From an uncultured Draconibacterium sp. (GTDB taxonomy: Bacteria > Bacteroidota > Bacteroidia > Bacteroidales > Prolixibacteraceae), in the NCBI GenBank assembly GCA_947492175.1, contig CANLMQ010000020.1, positions 1 to 64,000 of the forward strand: a stretch of DNA of 64,000 bases, written 5' to 3'. Of this stretch, positions 50,423 to 59,830 are shown piece after piece; position 1 is the first letter of the stretch, and every line of letters begins with the position of its first letter. The notes under the pieces were generated by a model. That model did not search any database. It worked only from the letters and a program-made list of their open reading frames with translations, and had not been told where the DNA came from. The position numbers and the translations under genes are program-made.

Positions 50423-53221
50423 TCAGAGTTTTTCTTTTAGTGCTGCTGCGGTATAAGAACCTTCAACTTTTATAAGGTCTTCCGGAGTTCCTTCAAACAC
50501 CAGCTCTCCACCGTTGGTTCCGCCTTCAGGACCAAGGTCGATAATCCAGTCGGCCGATTTTATTATTTCCATATTGTGTTCGATAATGATAATGGAATGA
50601 CCACGCGCGATTAAAGCATTAAACGAATCGAGAAGCTTTTTAATATCGTGGAAATGAAGGCCGGTTGTAGGCTCATCGAAAATGAAAAGGGTTGGCGAGT
50701 CTTTTTCTTTGGCCAGAAACGAAGCCAGTTTTACACGTTGGCTTTCTCCTCCGGATAGTGTGCTCGACGACTGTCCCAGTTTTACGTATCCTAAACCAAC
50801 ATCCTGCAGAGGTTTCAGGCGTTTGGTAATTTTCTTTTCTGTTGAACTTTTCCCTGCAGCGAATAACTCGACGGCCTGGTTTATGGTTAAATTAAGAATG
50901 TCGTCGATGTTTAGCTCATGGTAGCGAACATCAAGGATATCTTCCTTAAACCGTTTCCCGTTGCAGCTTTCGCATACTAAAAATACATCGGCAAGAAACT
51001 GCATTTCAACTTTAATGGTTCCTTCACCCTGGCATTCGTCGCAACGTCCGCCATCTACGTTAAACGAAAAATGCGATGGTTTTAAACCCTGAATTTTTGC
51101 CGCTTGCTGCTCTGAAAAAAGTTTGCGTATTTCGTCGTATGCTTTCAGATAAGTAACCGGGTTTGATCGCGATGACTTGCCAATGGGATTTTGATCAATA
51201 AACTCAATGGCATCCAGCATCTTGTAATCGCCTAAAAGCGCATCGTGATGTCCTGTTTTTTCTCCGTACCCTCCCAATATTTTAGTGAGTGCCGGTGTTA
51301 GGATTTTGGATACCAATGATGATTTCCCGGAGCCGCTGACACCCGTAACTACGGTCATTGAGTTTAGCGGGAATTTAACTCTGATGTTTTTTAGGTTGTT
51401 TTCTCGGGCCCCGATTACTTCAATTGAATTCATCCATTTTCGGCGTTGTTCGGGCACTGGAATTTGTTCAACGCCGCTAAGGTATTTCGTCGTCAGGCTT
51501 TCCGGTTTTTTAATTAGCTGCTCGTGGTTCCCCTGGAAAACAACTTCTCCACCGTGTTGTCCGGCCAACGGACCAATATCAATAACTTCGTCGGCAGCAC
51601 GAATTATTTCTTCATCGTGTTCAACTACCAGCACCGTATTTCCAATTTTCTGAAGCCGTCGCAGTACTTTAATAAGTTTTTCTGTATCGCGAGAATGCAG
51701 ACCAATGCTGGGCTCATCCAAAATATATAACGAGCCTACCAAACTACTTCCAAGTGAAGTGGCCAGGTTAATACGTTGTGATTCTCCTCCCGAAAGCGTT
51801 GATGATAGGCGGTTTAAGGTTAAGTAACCTAATCCAACATCGTTTAAAAATTCCAGACGACTGGTAATTTCAAGAAGTATGCGTTTGGCAATTTCGCTGT
51901 CGTGAGCACTTAATTCCAGGTGTTCAAAGAATTTTTGAAGTTCAGAAACAGGCATTAAAACCAATTCCTGCAACGACTTATTGGCAACTTTTACATAACC
52001 CGCTTCTTTTTTCAGGCGGCTGCCTTTGCACTCGGGACATGTGGTTTTTCCACGGTAGCGCGAAAGCATTACCCTGTACTGGATTTTATAACTGTTTTCC
52101 TCGAGGTATTTGAAAAAACGGTTTAATCCGTTAAAATATTTGTTGCCTGTCCAGATTAGGAACTTCTGTTCTTCGGTCAACTCATAAAAAGGCTTATGAA
52201 TGGGAAAATTATACTTTTCGGCAGAATACAGCAGTTCTTTCTTCCATTCGCTCATTTTTTCTCCTTTCCAACAGGCTACTGCATCCTGGTATATCGAAAG
52301 CGATTTGTTGGGTATTACCAGGTCTTCATCAATCCCGATAACCTTGCCATATCCTTCGCAAGTGGGACAGGCGCCAACCGGATTGTTAAAACTGAACATG
52401 TGAACGGTAGGCTCTTCAAATTCAATTCCGTCGGCTTCAAAAAGGTTCGAAAAACTTTGTGTTATTGTTTCTTCCTTTTTGTAAATTTTAATTACACATT
52501 CTCCGTGGCCTTCAAAAAATGCAGTTTGAACAGAATCGGCAATTCTGCTTTGAGAATCTTCATCCGGTTGAACCGAAAGACGGTCGACTACCAGGTTGCA
52601 ACTTCCTTCACAAAAATCATTTGTATCGTTTTTCAGAAGTTCATCAATCTTCTTTATTTCATTGTTGGTTTCCAGTCGCGAAAATCCCTGCTGCATTAAC
52701 AGTTCTGCCTCTTCCAAAATAGTGCGGCCATTTTTAGCTTGCAGAGGAGCAGCAATAATCAGGCGTGTTCCTTCTTCAAATGTGTTGATAAAATCTACCA
52801 CATCGGTTACGCTGTTTCGCGAGACAACTTCGCCTGAAACCGGAGAAATAGTCTTTCCAATCCGCGCATAAAGCAGTTTCAGGTAATCGTAAATTTCTGT
52901 AGAGGTTCCCACGGTTGAGCGAGGATTCCGGGTGTTTACTTTTTGCTCAATGGCAATGGCTGGCGGAATTCCGTTTATAAAATCAACTTCAGGTTTGTTA
53001 ATTCTTCCTAAAAACTGCCGGGCATACGACGACAAGCTTTCAACATATCTGCGTTGTCCTTCTGCAAAAAGCGTATCGAAGGCTAAAGATGATTTCCCAG
53101 ATCCTGAAACACCGGTAACTACAATGAATTTATTGCGTGGAATTTTTAAGCTAATATTCTTTAAATTGTGAACCCTGGCATTCTGGATTTCGATGTATTT
53201 TGATTTGTTGCTACTAGACAT
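50423..53221 (-). CDS. uvrA: Excinuclease ABC subunit A
   Basis: DNA damage recognition ATPase of nucleotide excision repair. The 932-residue length is normal. Two ABC modules are present: Walker A GVSGSGKSSLAFDT and GVSGSGKSSLVSKI, signatures LSGGESQRINLA and LSGGESQRVKLA. The zinc-finger cysteine pairs are complete (CPTCEGYGKV, CPECKGSRL, CDECQGEGTI, CESCNGKRF). Bacteroidota often have two UvrA paralogues; only this one is in the window. No uvrB nearby. Confidence 0.97.
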   Translation of the reverse strand: MSSSNKSKYIEIQNARVHNLKNISLKIPRNKFIVVTGVSGSGKSSLAFDTLFAEGQRRYVESLSSYARQFLGRINKPEVDFINGIPPAIAIEQKVNTRNPRSTVGTSTEIYDYLKLLYARIGKTISPVSGEVVSRNSVTDVVDFINTFEEGTRLIIAAPLQAKNGRTILEEAELLMQQGFSRLETNNEIKKIDELLKNDTNDFCEGSCNLVVDRLSVQPDEDSQSRIADSVQTAFFEGHGECVIKIYKKEETITQSFSNLFEADGIEFEEPTVHMFSFNNPVGACPTCEGYGKVIGIDEDLVIPNKSLSIYQDAVACWKGEKMSEWKKELLYSAEKYNFPIHKPFYELTEEQKFLIWTGNKYFNGLNRFFKYLEENSYKIQYRVMLSRYRGKTTCPECKGSRLKKEAGYVKVANKSLQELVLMPVSELQKFFEHLELSAHDSEIAKRILLEITSRLEFLNDVGLGYLTLNRLSSTLSGGESQRINLATSLGSSLVGSLYILDEPSIGLHSRDTEKLIKVLRRLQKIGNTVLVVEHDEEIIRAADEVIDIGPLAGQHGGEVVFQGNHEQLIKKPESLTTKYLSGVEQIPVPEQRRKWMNSIEVIGARENNLKNIRVKFPLNSMTVVTGVSGSGKSSLVSKILTPALTKILGGYGEKTGHHDALLGDYKMLDAIEFIDQNPIGKSSRSNPVTYLKAYDEIRKLFSEQQAAKIQGLKPSHFSFNVDGGRCDECQGEGTIKVEMQFLADVFLVCESCNGKRFKEDILDVRYHELNIDDILNLTINQAVELFAAGKSSTEKKITKRLKPLQDVGLGYVKLGQSSSTLSGGESQRVKLASFLAKEKDSPTLFIFDEPTTGLHFHDIKKLLDSFNALIARGHSIIIIEHNMEIIKSADWIIDLGPEGGTNGGELVFEGTPEDLIKVEGSYTAAALKEKL

Positions 53222-53285
53222 AATTTATTTTAGAGATGCAATAAACGTTAAAAAAACTTGTATTTGTCGGTAAAATGTTTCATTT

Positions 53286-53317
53286 TTGACGAATACAAAA
53301 TTAGAATAATAGTTTTA
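53286..53317 (+). promoter_or_regulatory. Candidate promoter of the second ECF sigma gene
   Basis: TTG (53286-53288) and TAGTTTTA (53310-53317) with 21-bp spacing, 63 bp upstream of the start codon. Confidence 0.35.
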
Positions 53318-53380
53318 CTTCACTAAAAAATAAACGCCTATAGAGAAATTTTACTTTTTGTTATAAAAATATAGAAAGTA

Positions 53381-53974
53381 ATGTTCAGACTCAATTCACT
53401 GAACGATAATGAACTCGTTCAACGATTTATCAAAGGCGATCAGGAAGCTCTTGAGATTTTAATTGTCAGACATAAAAGCAGGGTATTTTCGTATATTTTG
53501 CTTATTGTGAAAAATCAAGAGTTAGCGGAAGATATATTTCAGGAAACCTTTATCAAGGTAATTCGCTCGTTAAAAAGAGGGAAATACATTGAAAATGGAA
53601 AATTTGTTTCCTGGGTGTTGCGAATTTCGCATAACCTGATAATCGATCATTTTCGAAAGGAAAAGTTAAAAGGTACCGTATCAAATGATAGCTCTGATGT
53701 GGATATATTTAATTCGCAAAAGTTTTCGGAAGATACCATTGAGGATAAAATGGTTACATCGCAAATTTTACACGAAGTAAAGAATCTGATTGGAGAATTA
53801 CCGGAAGATCAGCAACAGGTAATTCAAATGAGACATTATATGGGCTTGAGTTTTAAAGAAATAGCCGAACAAACCGACGTGAGTATTAATACGGCTTTGG
53901 GGCGTATGCGTTATGCTTTAATAAATCTCAGAAAGCTTATAGACGAAAAAAATCTGACACTAACAAAGATTTAA
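53381..53974 (+). CDS. ECF-type RNA polymerase sigma factor
   Basis: A 197-residue sigma factor. Region 2 is LVQRFIKGDQEALEILIVRH to WVLRISHNLIIDHFRK; region 4 is LPEDQQQVIQMRHYMGLSFK to NTALGRMRYALINLRK. No transmembrane anti-sigma gene follows; instead a 74-residue acidic protein gene lies 59 bp downstream. Divergent from uvrA. Regulon unknown. Confidence 0.92.
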   Translation: MFRLNSLNDNELVQRFIKGDQEALEILIVRHKSRVFSYILLIVKNQELAEDIFQETFIKVIRSLKRGKYIENGKFVSWVLRISHNLIIDHFRKEKLKGTVSNDSSDVDIFNSQKFSEDTIEDKMVTSQILHEVKNLIGELPEDQQQVIQMRHYMGLSFKEIAEQTDVSINTALGRMRYALINLRKLIDEKNLTLTKI

Positions 53975-54033
53975 CCATTGTTAACACAATAATATATCCT
54001 GCAAGGCGTTTTAGAAACAAAATGAAATTTTAA

Positions 54034-54258
54034 ATGCCTATGCAAGATTACTCTACTTTAATTTATTTTATTAACGATTCTCAGAATGAATCAAAATTAA
54101 TCGACACAAAAGATGTTGATACTGATGTTGAAGGTTCATCACTAGTTATGGACTTCGAACCATCGGAACGTTCTGTAAAGAACATACTTGATTTTGCCCG
54201 GTCGTATGATACGTTGGAAACAGAGTCGACGGGTTATGTGGAATTGAATTTAAATTAA
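54034..54258 (+). CDS. Small acidic companion protein of the ECF sigma factor
   Basis: A 74-residue acidic protein, MQDYSTLIYFINDSQNESK to SVKNILDFARSYDTLETEST. A start at the second Met (54040) is possible. The 'PSERSVKNILDFARSYDTLE' pattern recurs in my memory downstream of sigma factors in Bacteroidota, so a cytosolic regulatory role is plausible but unproven. Same strand as the sigma gene, ending in a terminator. Confidence 0.65.
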   Translation: MPMQDYSTLIYFINDSQNESKLIDTKDVDTDVEGSSLVMDFEPSERSVKNILDFARSYDTLETESTGYVELNLN

Positions 54259-54286
54259 AAAAGGCACCTAAAGGGTGCCTTTTTTA
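54257..54286. terminator. Terminator after the sigma/companion pair
   Basis: AAAAAAGGCACC / GGTGCCTTTTTT stem with a 5-nt loop and flanking A and T runs on both sides. It overlaps the stop codon of the companion gene and also faces nhaA. Confidence 0.85.
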
Positions 54287-54302
54287 ATTTAAGATATTGA
54301 GT

Positions 54303-55601
54303 TTATACATTTTCTTTTACCGTTAACCTGATTGAGAAATAGCCTAATAATCCAGCAATTAACGAACCAATTAAAATTCCCATTTTAGCTGAGTCGATCA
54401 GCGTAGCATCGTTGTATGCCAGACCGTTTATAAACAGCGACATTGTAAATCCAAGTCCTCCTAAAAAGGATACTCCGGCAAGTTGTTTGAAATTTACGTT
54501 TGCAGGCAGCTCGGCAATTTTAAATTTTATTGCGAGCCACGAAAAAGAGAAGATTCCTATAAAATTACCAACTATCATACTAATGGCGAGGTTAAGAGAC
54601 AGTACCAGGTTGGTATCGCCTGAGAATTTAAATGCTACCCCGGCATTGGCAAATGCAAAAATCGGCATAATAAGATACGAAACCCAGCCGTGTAACTGAT
54701 GCTCGTGGTGTTGAAGTGGAGATGTTGTTGTCTCTGTAAGTTCTTCCAATTCATCTATAGCATGCAGTTGTTTTTTTGACAGAACTGTTTTTTCCTCCTG
54801 CGTTTTGCATTCACTCAGAAATTCATCTAAAATGGCTTTTCCACGGTTATAAAACGAACGTGTATCCGTTTTCCTTTTTAAGGGAATGGTGAGAGCCATT
54901 AAAACGCCGGCAATTGTCGCATGGATTCCAGATTTCAGAAAAAGAATCCAAACTATTACTCCACCAATAAAAAAGACATACTTTGAATATTGATTTAGTC
55001 GGGTAAGAAGTGAAAGGCCTAAAACAATTGCTAATCCAATAAATATGTTCATCCATATTAAATCGGAACTGTAGAAAAAGGCAATAACCAAAACAGCTCC
55101 AAGGTCGTCTATAATGGCAAAAGCCATTAAGAAAACTTTTATACCCGATGGTACCCGCTTGCCCAGAAGCATCAATATTCCAAGCGAAAATGCAATGTCG
55201 GCAGCCATTGGTATGCCCCAACCTTCACCTCCTGCATTCCCGGCGTTTAGAATAGTGAACAGAGCAGCAGGAATTATCATACCGCCAATAGCTGCAAAAA
55301 ATGGTAATGAGGCTTTTTTTACATGGCTGAGTTCACCACTAAGTAATTCTCGTTTTATTTCCAGTCCAATCAGGAAGAAAAAAATAGCCATTAAACCATC
55401 GTTAATCCATTTGTAAATGGGTTTTGAAAGTTCAAATCCGGGTAAACTAATGGTAATGTAATTTTTCCAGAAGTTTAAGAATTGTTCGCTTAACGGACTG
55501 TTGGCTAGAATAAGTGCCGACAAAGTAGCTCCAAACAGAATTATGCTACTCGAAGTTTCCAGTTTAATAAATTGACTGATTGGATCTTTTATGAATTTCA
55601 T
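54303..55601 (-). CDS. nhaA: Na+/H+ antiporter NhaA
   Basis: 432 residues from ATG 55601 (MKFIKDPISQFIKLETSSS), chosen over an upstream ATG as the family N-terminus. Twelve membrane helices are expected; the ion-binding Asp pair is in AFAIIDDLGAVLV, with NAGNAGGEGWGIPMATDIAF-like wording upstream (here AADIAF). A ~60-residue charged cytosolic insertion (RGKAILDEFLSECKTQEEK) between helices is usual for Bacteroidota NhaA. Provides sodium and pH homeostasis, fitting a saline habitat. Confidence 0.95.
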   Translation of the reverse strand: MKFIKDPISQFIKLETSSSIILFGATLSALILANSPLSEQFLNFWKNYITISLPGFELSKPIYKWINDGLMAIFFFLIGLEIKRELLSGELSHVKKASLPFFAAIGGMIIPAALFTILNAGNAGGEGWGIPMAADIAFSLGILMLLGKRVPSGIKVFLMAFAIIDDLGAVLVIAFFYSSDLIWMNIFIGLAIVLGLSLLTRLNQYSKYVFFIGGVIVWILFLKSGIHATIAGVLMALTIPLKRKTDTRSFYNRGKAILDEFLSECKTQEEKTVLSKKQLHAIDELEELTETTTSPLQHHEHQLHGWVSYLIMPIFAFANAGVAFKFSGDTNLVLSLNLAISMIVGNFIGIFSFSWLAIKFKIAELPANVNFKQLAGVSFLGGLGFTMSLFINGLAYNDATLIDSAKMGILIGSLIAGLLGYFSIRLTVKENV

Positions 55602-55637
55602 GTGATTAAATTTATTTATTATCAAAGGAATCAGATG

Positions 55638-55664
55638 CCTGCCCGGCTTTCGCGGTCAGACGGG
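55638..55664. repeat. Dispersed G/C-rich hairpin, copy 3
   Basis: CCTGCCCGGCTTTCGCGGTC then AGACGGGG; arms CCCGG/CAGACGGG as at 43257. The remainder of 55602-55882 is AT-rich with no gene. Confidence 0.5.
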
Positions 55665-55882
55665 GAACTCACACTTTATTTATGTCTTTTGGTATTGGCC
55701 AGACCATGCTCCTTTCATTTAACTAGTTTTTTGAGAAAAACGGAGATTTATATGTTTTGTTCAGTTTATGACATAATCAAATGTATGAATAAATATTTTT
55801 TGCAGAAACTATTGGCTGATATAAAATTTTGTTTTACTTTTATGATATCAAAATAATATCAAAATACTAAATTATTAATGTC

Positions 55883-56728
55883 ATGGAAAAACAGTATTCA
55901 GCAATGTCAGGTTACATGTTCCTTTTTCTGGAACTGATTGTTTTAGTTCTCATCGTTTTGGGTTTTATGCGCGGAATGATAGTTCCGGCCGTTATTTTAC
56001 TTCCGGTTTTTATTTTACTTGCCATTGGTTTTACGGTGGTCGATCCGAATCAGAGTTGTGTGATGATTCTTTTCGGGGCTTATAAAGGAACCATAAAAAC
56101 AAATGGTTTTTATTGGGTGAATCCGTTTTTTGTGAAGAAGAAAATATCGTTGCGTGCCCGGAATTTCGACAGCGAAACCATTAAGGTGAACGATAAATTG
56201 GGGAATCCGATTATGATTGGGCTTGTGCTGGTGTGGCGTGTTCAGGAAACATACAAAGCTGCATTCGGTGTTGATGAGTACGAACATTTTGTGGTTGTGC
56301 AAAGTGAGGCAGCGTTACGAAAACTGGCCGGTTTGTATCCGTATGATAATATTGAAGACGAAACAGCAAAAGTTACCCTGCGCGATGGTACCGAAGAGGT
56401 AAATAATGAGTTGGAACGTGAAATTGTAGAACGTCTGGATATTGCCGGAATTGAGGTAATAGAAGCACGGATTAACCACATTGCATATGCGCAGGAAATT
56501 GCCCAGGCCATGTTAAAACGCCAGCAAGCGACAGCAATAGTTGCTGCCCGTTACAAAATAGTTGAGGGAGCCGTTAGTATGGTTGAGATGGCTTTGGACG
56601 AATTAAGTCAAAAAGAAATTGTGGATCTTGATGAGGAGAAAAAGGCAACAATGGTAAGTAACCTTATGGTAGTACTCTGCGGCGATAAAGATGCTACGCC
56701 GATTGTAAATACCGGTTCACTTTATTAA
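55883..56728 (+). CDS. SPFH-domain membrane protein
   Basis: A 281-residue protein with two N-terminal membrane helices (about 10-55), then the SPFH/band-7 domain (VVDPNQSCVMILFGAYKGT, then GFYWVNPFFVKKKISLRARN). A helical region ends EVIEARINHIAYAQEIAQAM. It belongs to the stomatin/prohibitin-like clan that organises membrane microdomains. First gene of a compact five-gene operon (gaps of 8, 1, -8 and 39 bp). Confidence 0.9.
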   Translation: MEKQYSAMSGYMFLFLELIVLVLIVLGFMRGMIVPAVILLPVFILLAIGFTVVDPNQSCVMILFGAYKGTIKTNGFYWVNPFFVKKKISLRARNFDSETIKVNDKLGNPIMIGLVLVWRVQETYKAAFGVDEYEHFVVVQSEAALRKLAGLYPYDNIEDETAKVTLRDGTEEVNNELEREIVERLDIAGIEVIEARINHIAYAQEIAQAMLKRQQATAIVAARYKIVEGAVSMVEMALDELSQKEIVDLDEEKKATMVSNLMVVLCGDKDATPIVNTGSLY

Positions 56729-56736
56729 AAGTAAAA

Positions 56737-57249
56737 ATGGAAAAAGTTCTTTTTAAAGAGGAACAAAGATTTACACAATGGTGGTTATGGCTGTTGTTAG
56801 GTACTTCGTTAGGATTGCCGGTTGTTTTGGTTGCAAATGAACTGGTGCATTCAACGAAGGGGACAGAAGATTATTCTACATTGATTTTTGTGCTGTGTTT
56901 GGTTTTGTTTTTTCTTGTTGCTTTTATTTGGTTTTTCTTAAAAATGAAATTGGTGATTGAAGTAACAGAAAATATCATTCGCTTTAAATTTCCGCCGTTA
57001 CACAACAGATGGAAGCAAATTGAAAAGGAAAAAATAGAGCGATATGAAGTACGAGAATATCGTGCAGTTAGAGAGTTTGGAGGTTGGGGAATTAAATCAA
57101 ATTTGAGAAAAATAAATACGGCTTACAATGTAAAAGGTAATATTGGTTTGCAACTTTATTTCAAAAATGGAAGGAAATTACTTTTAGGAACACAAAGAAA
57201 AAAAGCGATGGAATACGCCATGAAAAAGTTTATGGAAGGAGGGGAGTAA
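56737..57249 (+). CDS. DUF6141-like membrane protein
   Basis: A 170-residue protein with two membrane helices (about 16-34, 46-66) and a cytosolic PH-like beta domain (VIEVTENIIRFKFPPLHNRW, then GNIGLQLYFKNGRKLLLGTQ). This resembles proteins annotated DUF6141 next to SPFH genes. Lies 8 bp after the SPFH gene. Confidence 0.7.
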   Translation: MEKVLFKEEQRFTQWWLWLLLGTSLGLPVVLVANELVHSTKGTEDYSTLIFVLCLVLFFLVAFIWFFLKMKLVIEVTENIIRFKFPPLHNRWKQIEKEKIERYEVREYRAVREFGGWGIKSNLRKINTAYNVKGNIGLQLYFKNGRKLLLGTQRKKAMEYAMKKFMEGGE

Positions 57250-57250
57250 A

Positions 57251-57418
57251 ATGGCGAAAAAAAAATCATTTGTTTTACGCGTTAGTCCGGAAATGATGGA
57301 AGCAGTTGAAAAATGGGCTGCCGATGACTTTCGAAGTATAAACGGGCAGTTGGAATGGATAATACATAATGCTTTAAAAGACGCGAAACGATTAAAGAAA
57401 AAGTCCGAAAATGGGTAG
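57251..57418 (+). CDS. Arc-type ribbon-helix-helix protein
   Basis: A 55-residue protein, start one base after the upstream stop. The ribbon FVLRVSPEM and helices EAVEKWAADDFRSINGQLEW match the Arc/ribbon-helix-helix fold that binds DNA as a dimer. It may autoregulate the SPFH operon. No toxin gene accompanies it, so an antitoxin role is not supported. Its last 8 bp overlap the next small gene. Confidence 0.75.
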   Translation: MAKKKSFVLRVSPEMMEAVEKWAADDFRSINGQLEWIIHNALKDAKRLKKKSENG

Positions 57419-57551
57419 ATACGATCATTTAAAATCAAAGCCACGTAAAAAAGCTGACAAGCTAAAAATTGCAAGAAAAATCATTTTGGTAATTTTATTA
57501 CTAATGGCTGCTGCCGGAATTATCATTCAGGTTGTAATGCAAAACAAATAG
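57411..57551 (+). CDS. 46-residue single-span membrane protein
   Basis: ATG 57411 overlaps the end of the ribbon-helix-helix gene by 8 bp. It has a very basic N-terminus (KSKPRKKADKLKIARK) and one membrane helix (IILVILLLMAAAGIIIQVV). No family recognised, but the overlap and operon position support translation. Confidence 0.6.
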   Translation: MGRYDHLKSKPRKKADKLKIARKIILVILLLMAAAGIIIQVVMQNK

Positions 57552-57590
57552 TTGTACATATACTTTTAATAACAATTAAAACAGAAAACA

Positions 57591-57800
57591 ATGCAAAAAC
57601 ATTACAGTTGTCCCAAATGCAGCGGCTGGGAGTATGAAACCGATGAAATACGAACTACAGGTTCAGGATTCTCGCGGTTTTTTGATATTCAGAATCGCAA
57701 ATTTACCGTTGTATCGTGTAAGCGGTGTGGTTATACCGAATTGTACAAAGCCGGCAAAGGCAGTATGGCGGGCAATATCCTTGATTTCCTGACAAATTAA
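57591..57800 (+). CDS. Zinc-ribbon protein
   Basis: A 69-residue protein with two Cys pairs, CPKCSGWEYE and CKRCGYTELY, forming a zinc ribbon of the nucleic-acid-binding-like zinc_ribbon family. Glycine-rich connector TTGSGFSRFF. Last gene of the SPFH operon. Function unknown. Confidence 0.8.
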   Translation: MQKHYSCPKCSGWEYETDEIRTTGSGFSRFFDIQNRKFTVVSCKRCGYTELYKAGKGSMAGNILDFLTN

Positions 57801-57845
57801 GGAAAGATTTGTATCAACCGTTTTATAGTATAGATGAAAATATAG

Positions 57846-57883
57846 TTCCTCATTCCGAAGATGAAAGGAATGAGGAATTTGTT
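57846..57883 (+). terminator. Terminator of the SPFH operon
   Basis: A perfect 11-bp stem TTCCTCATTCC / GGAATGAGGAA with a 10-nt loop, then TTTGTTTTC. Confidence 0.8.
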
Positions 57884-58036
57884 TTCTTTAATTTAGCCAT
57901 TTTTTGGAGTTGGCTTCAACAAACCAATTTCGGCTATAACTTGCTTAATACCTTATTTTAGTAGAGTCCCCTTTAACTTTTCTTTAAATTCTCGACCCCA
58001 AATTTTATAACATATGTTTTCATCGTATAATAAGCT

Positions 58037-58044
58037 TATTTTTG
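58037..58044 (+). promoter_or_regulatory. Candidate -7 element of pfp
   Basis: TATTTTTG matches TAnnTTTG exactly, 35 bp before the start codon. The expected upstream TTG is poor (ATGTTTTC). Confidence 0.4.
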
Positions 58045-58079
58045 GTGCACTTTAAATAAGAAAATCAATACGATATAAG

Positions 58080-59738
58080 ATGAACAATATTAGTGCATTA
58101 CAGAAAGAAAGGGCAAAATACCAGCCCAAAGTTCCTAAGTCGTTAACAGGAGCAGTAAAACTGGTAGAGGGTGCCAAAACAGAATCGGTAGCCGATCAGA
58201 AAGAAATTGCAGAGTTATTTCCGAATACATACGGAATGCCGCTGATTACATTTGAAGCAGGTGAAGTAAAAAAGGACAGACAGCCACTTAATGTTGGTGT
58301 TATTCTTTCCGGTGGACAAGCTCCTGGTGGTCATAATGTAATTTCAGGTATTTTTGATGGAATTAAAAAGCTGAATCCTGAAAGTAAATTGTACGGTTTC
58401 CTTGGTGGCCCAGGTGGATTAGTTGAGCACAAATATATTGAGTTAACTGCAGAAATTATTGACGAGTACCGTAATACCGGTGGTTTCGATATTATTGGTT
58501 CGGGCCGTACCAAGCTTGAAGAAGAGTGGCAATACGACAAAGGGTTGGAAATTGCCAAAGACCTTCAGTTAAATGCGTTGGTAATTATTGGTGGAGATGA
58601 TTCAAACACCAATGCATGTGTTCTTGCAGAATACTATGCTGCCAAAGGCGAGAGCCTGCAGGTTATCGGTTGTCCAAAAACAATTGACGGTGACCTGAAA
58701 AACGAAATGATTGAAACATCGTTTGGTTTCGATACTGCAACAAAAGTTTACTCTGAGTTGATTGGTAATATTCAACGCGATGCGAATTCAGCAAAAAAAT
58801 ACTGGCACTTTATTAAATTAATGGGGCGTTCGGCTTCGCATATTGGTTTAGAGTGTGCATTAAAAACACAGCCAAACATTACTTTAATTTCGGAAGAAGT
58901 TGAAGAAAAACAACAAACTTTAGATGAGGTTGTAACTTACATGGCTGAAATTGTTGCAAAACGTGCTGAAAACGGCGACAACTTTGGAGTTGCATTAATT
59001 CCTGAAGGTTTGATTGAGTTTATTCCTGAAATGAAAATATTAATTTCGGAATTGAACGATTTACTGGCTGAAGGAACAGATTCGGAAAAAGAATTTAAAC
59101 ACCTGAAAAAAAGCCACCGTATTCAGTGGGTTTCAGAACATATTTCTGCCGATTCAGCAAAAGTGTTATTATCGTTGCCTAGCGGAATTGCAAGCCAGTT
59201 GATGTTGGATCGTGATCCACACGGAAACGTTCAGGTTTCGTTAATTGAAACTGAAAAATTATTGGGTGAGATGGTAGATACCAAATTGGAAGAAATGAAA
59301 GAAGCCGGCAAATATGTTGGTAAATTTGGTACACAGTATCATTTCTTTGGTTATGAAGGACGTTGTGCTGCTCCGTCGAACTTCGATGCCGACTATTGCT
59401 ATTCTTTGGGTTATACTGCATCGGTATTAATCTCGGATGGTTTAACTGGTTATATGTCGTCGGTACGTAATACTACTGCTCCGGCTGAAGAGTGGATTGC
59501 AGGTGGTGTTCCTGTAACTATGATGATGAACATGGAAAAACGTCATGGACATATGAAACCGGTAATTCAAAAAGCACTGGTTGAGTTAGATGGTGAACCT
59601 TACAAATTCTTCAAAGCAAAACGAGGAGAGTGGGCATTTAGTACTTGCTTTATCTATCCTGGTCCAATTCAATACTTTGGCCCAAGCGAAGTTTGTGATG
59701 TTACAACAGAAACTTTAAAATTAGAACAAGCTAAATAA
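58080..59738 (+). CDS. pfp: Pyrophosphate--fructose 6-phosphate 1-phosphotransferase
   Basis: Reversible PPi-dependent phosphofructokinase of glycolysis/gluconeogenesis. The 552-residue length fits the long PFP clade. It shows SGGQAPGGHNVISGIFDG, the PPi-type GGDDSNTNA (Asp where ATP enzymes have Gly), catalytic PKTIDGDLKN, MGRSASHIGLECAL and PEGLIEFIPE. Monocistronic with strong terminators. Confidence 0.96.
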   Translation: MNNISALQKERAKYQPKVPKSLTGAVKLVEGAKTESVADQKEIAELFPNTYGMPLITFEAGEVKKDRQPLNVGVILSGGQAPGGHNVISGIFDGIKKLNPESKLYGFLGGPGGLVEHKYIELTAEIIDEYRNTGGFDIIGSGRTKLEEEWQYDKGLEIAKDLQLNALVIIGGDDSNTNACVLAEYYAAKGESLQVIGCPKTIDGDLKNEMIETSFGFDTATKVYSELIGNIQRDANSAKKYWHFIKLMGRSASHIGLECALKTQPNITLISEEVEEKQQTLDEVVTYMAEIVAKRAENGDNFGVALIPEGLIEFIPEMKILISELNDLLAEGTDSEKEFKHLKKSHRIQWVSEHISADSAKVLLSLPSGIASQLMLDRDPHGNVQVSLIETEKLLGEMVDTKLEEMKEAGKYVGKFGTQYHFFGYEGRCAAPSNFDADYCYSLGYTASVLISDGLTGYMSSVRNTTAPAEEWIAGGVPVTMMMNMEKRHGHMKPVIQKALVELDGEPYKFFKAKRGEWAFSTCFIYPGPIQYFGPSEVCDVTTETLKLEQAK

Positions 59739-59760
59739 GCTTTCTGATTCAATAATATTT

Positions 59761-59797
59761 AAAAGCCTTTCCGATTTTTTCGGAAAGGCTTTTTTTT
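59761..59797 (+). terminator. pfp terminator
   Basis: A 13-bp stem AAAAGCCTTTCCG / CGGAAAGGCTTTT followed by a T-run. Confidence 0.9.
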
Positions 59798-59830
59798 GTG
59801 ATCATTCTGATCTAAGCAAAATGAATATTT

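Noticed and set aside
57251..57418. Toxin-antitoxin system based on the ribbon-helix-helix protein
   Set aside because: No toxin candidate accompanies it; the next gene is a 46-aa membrane protein within an SPFH operon.
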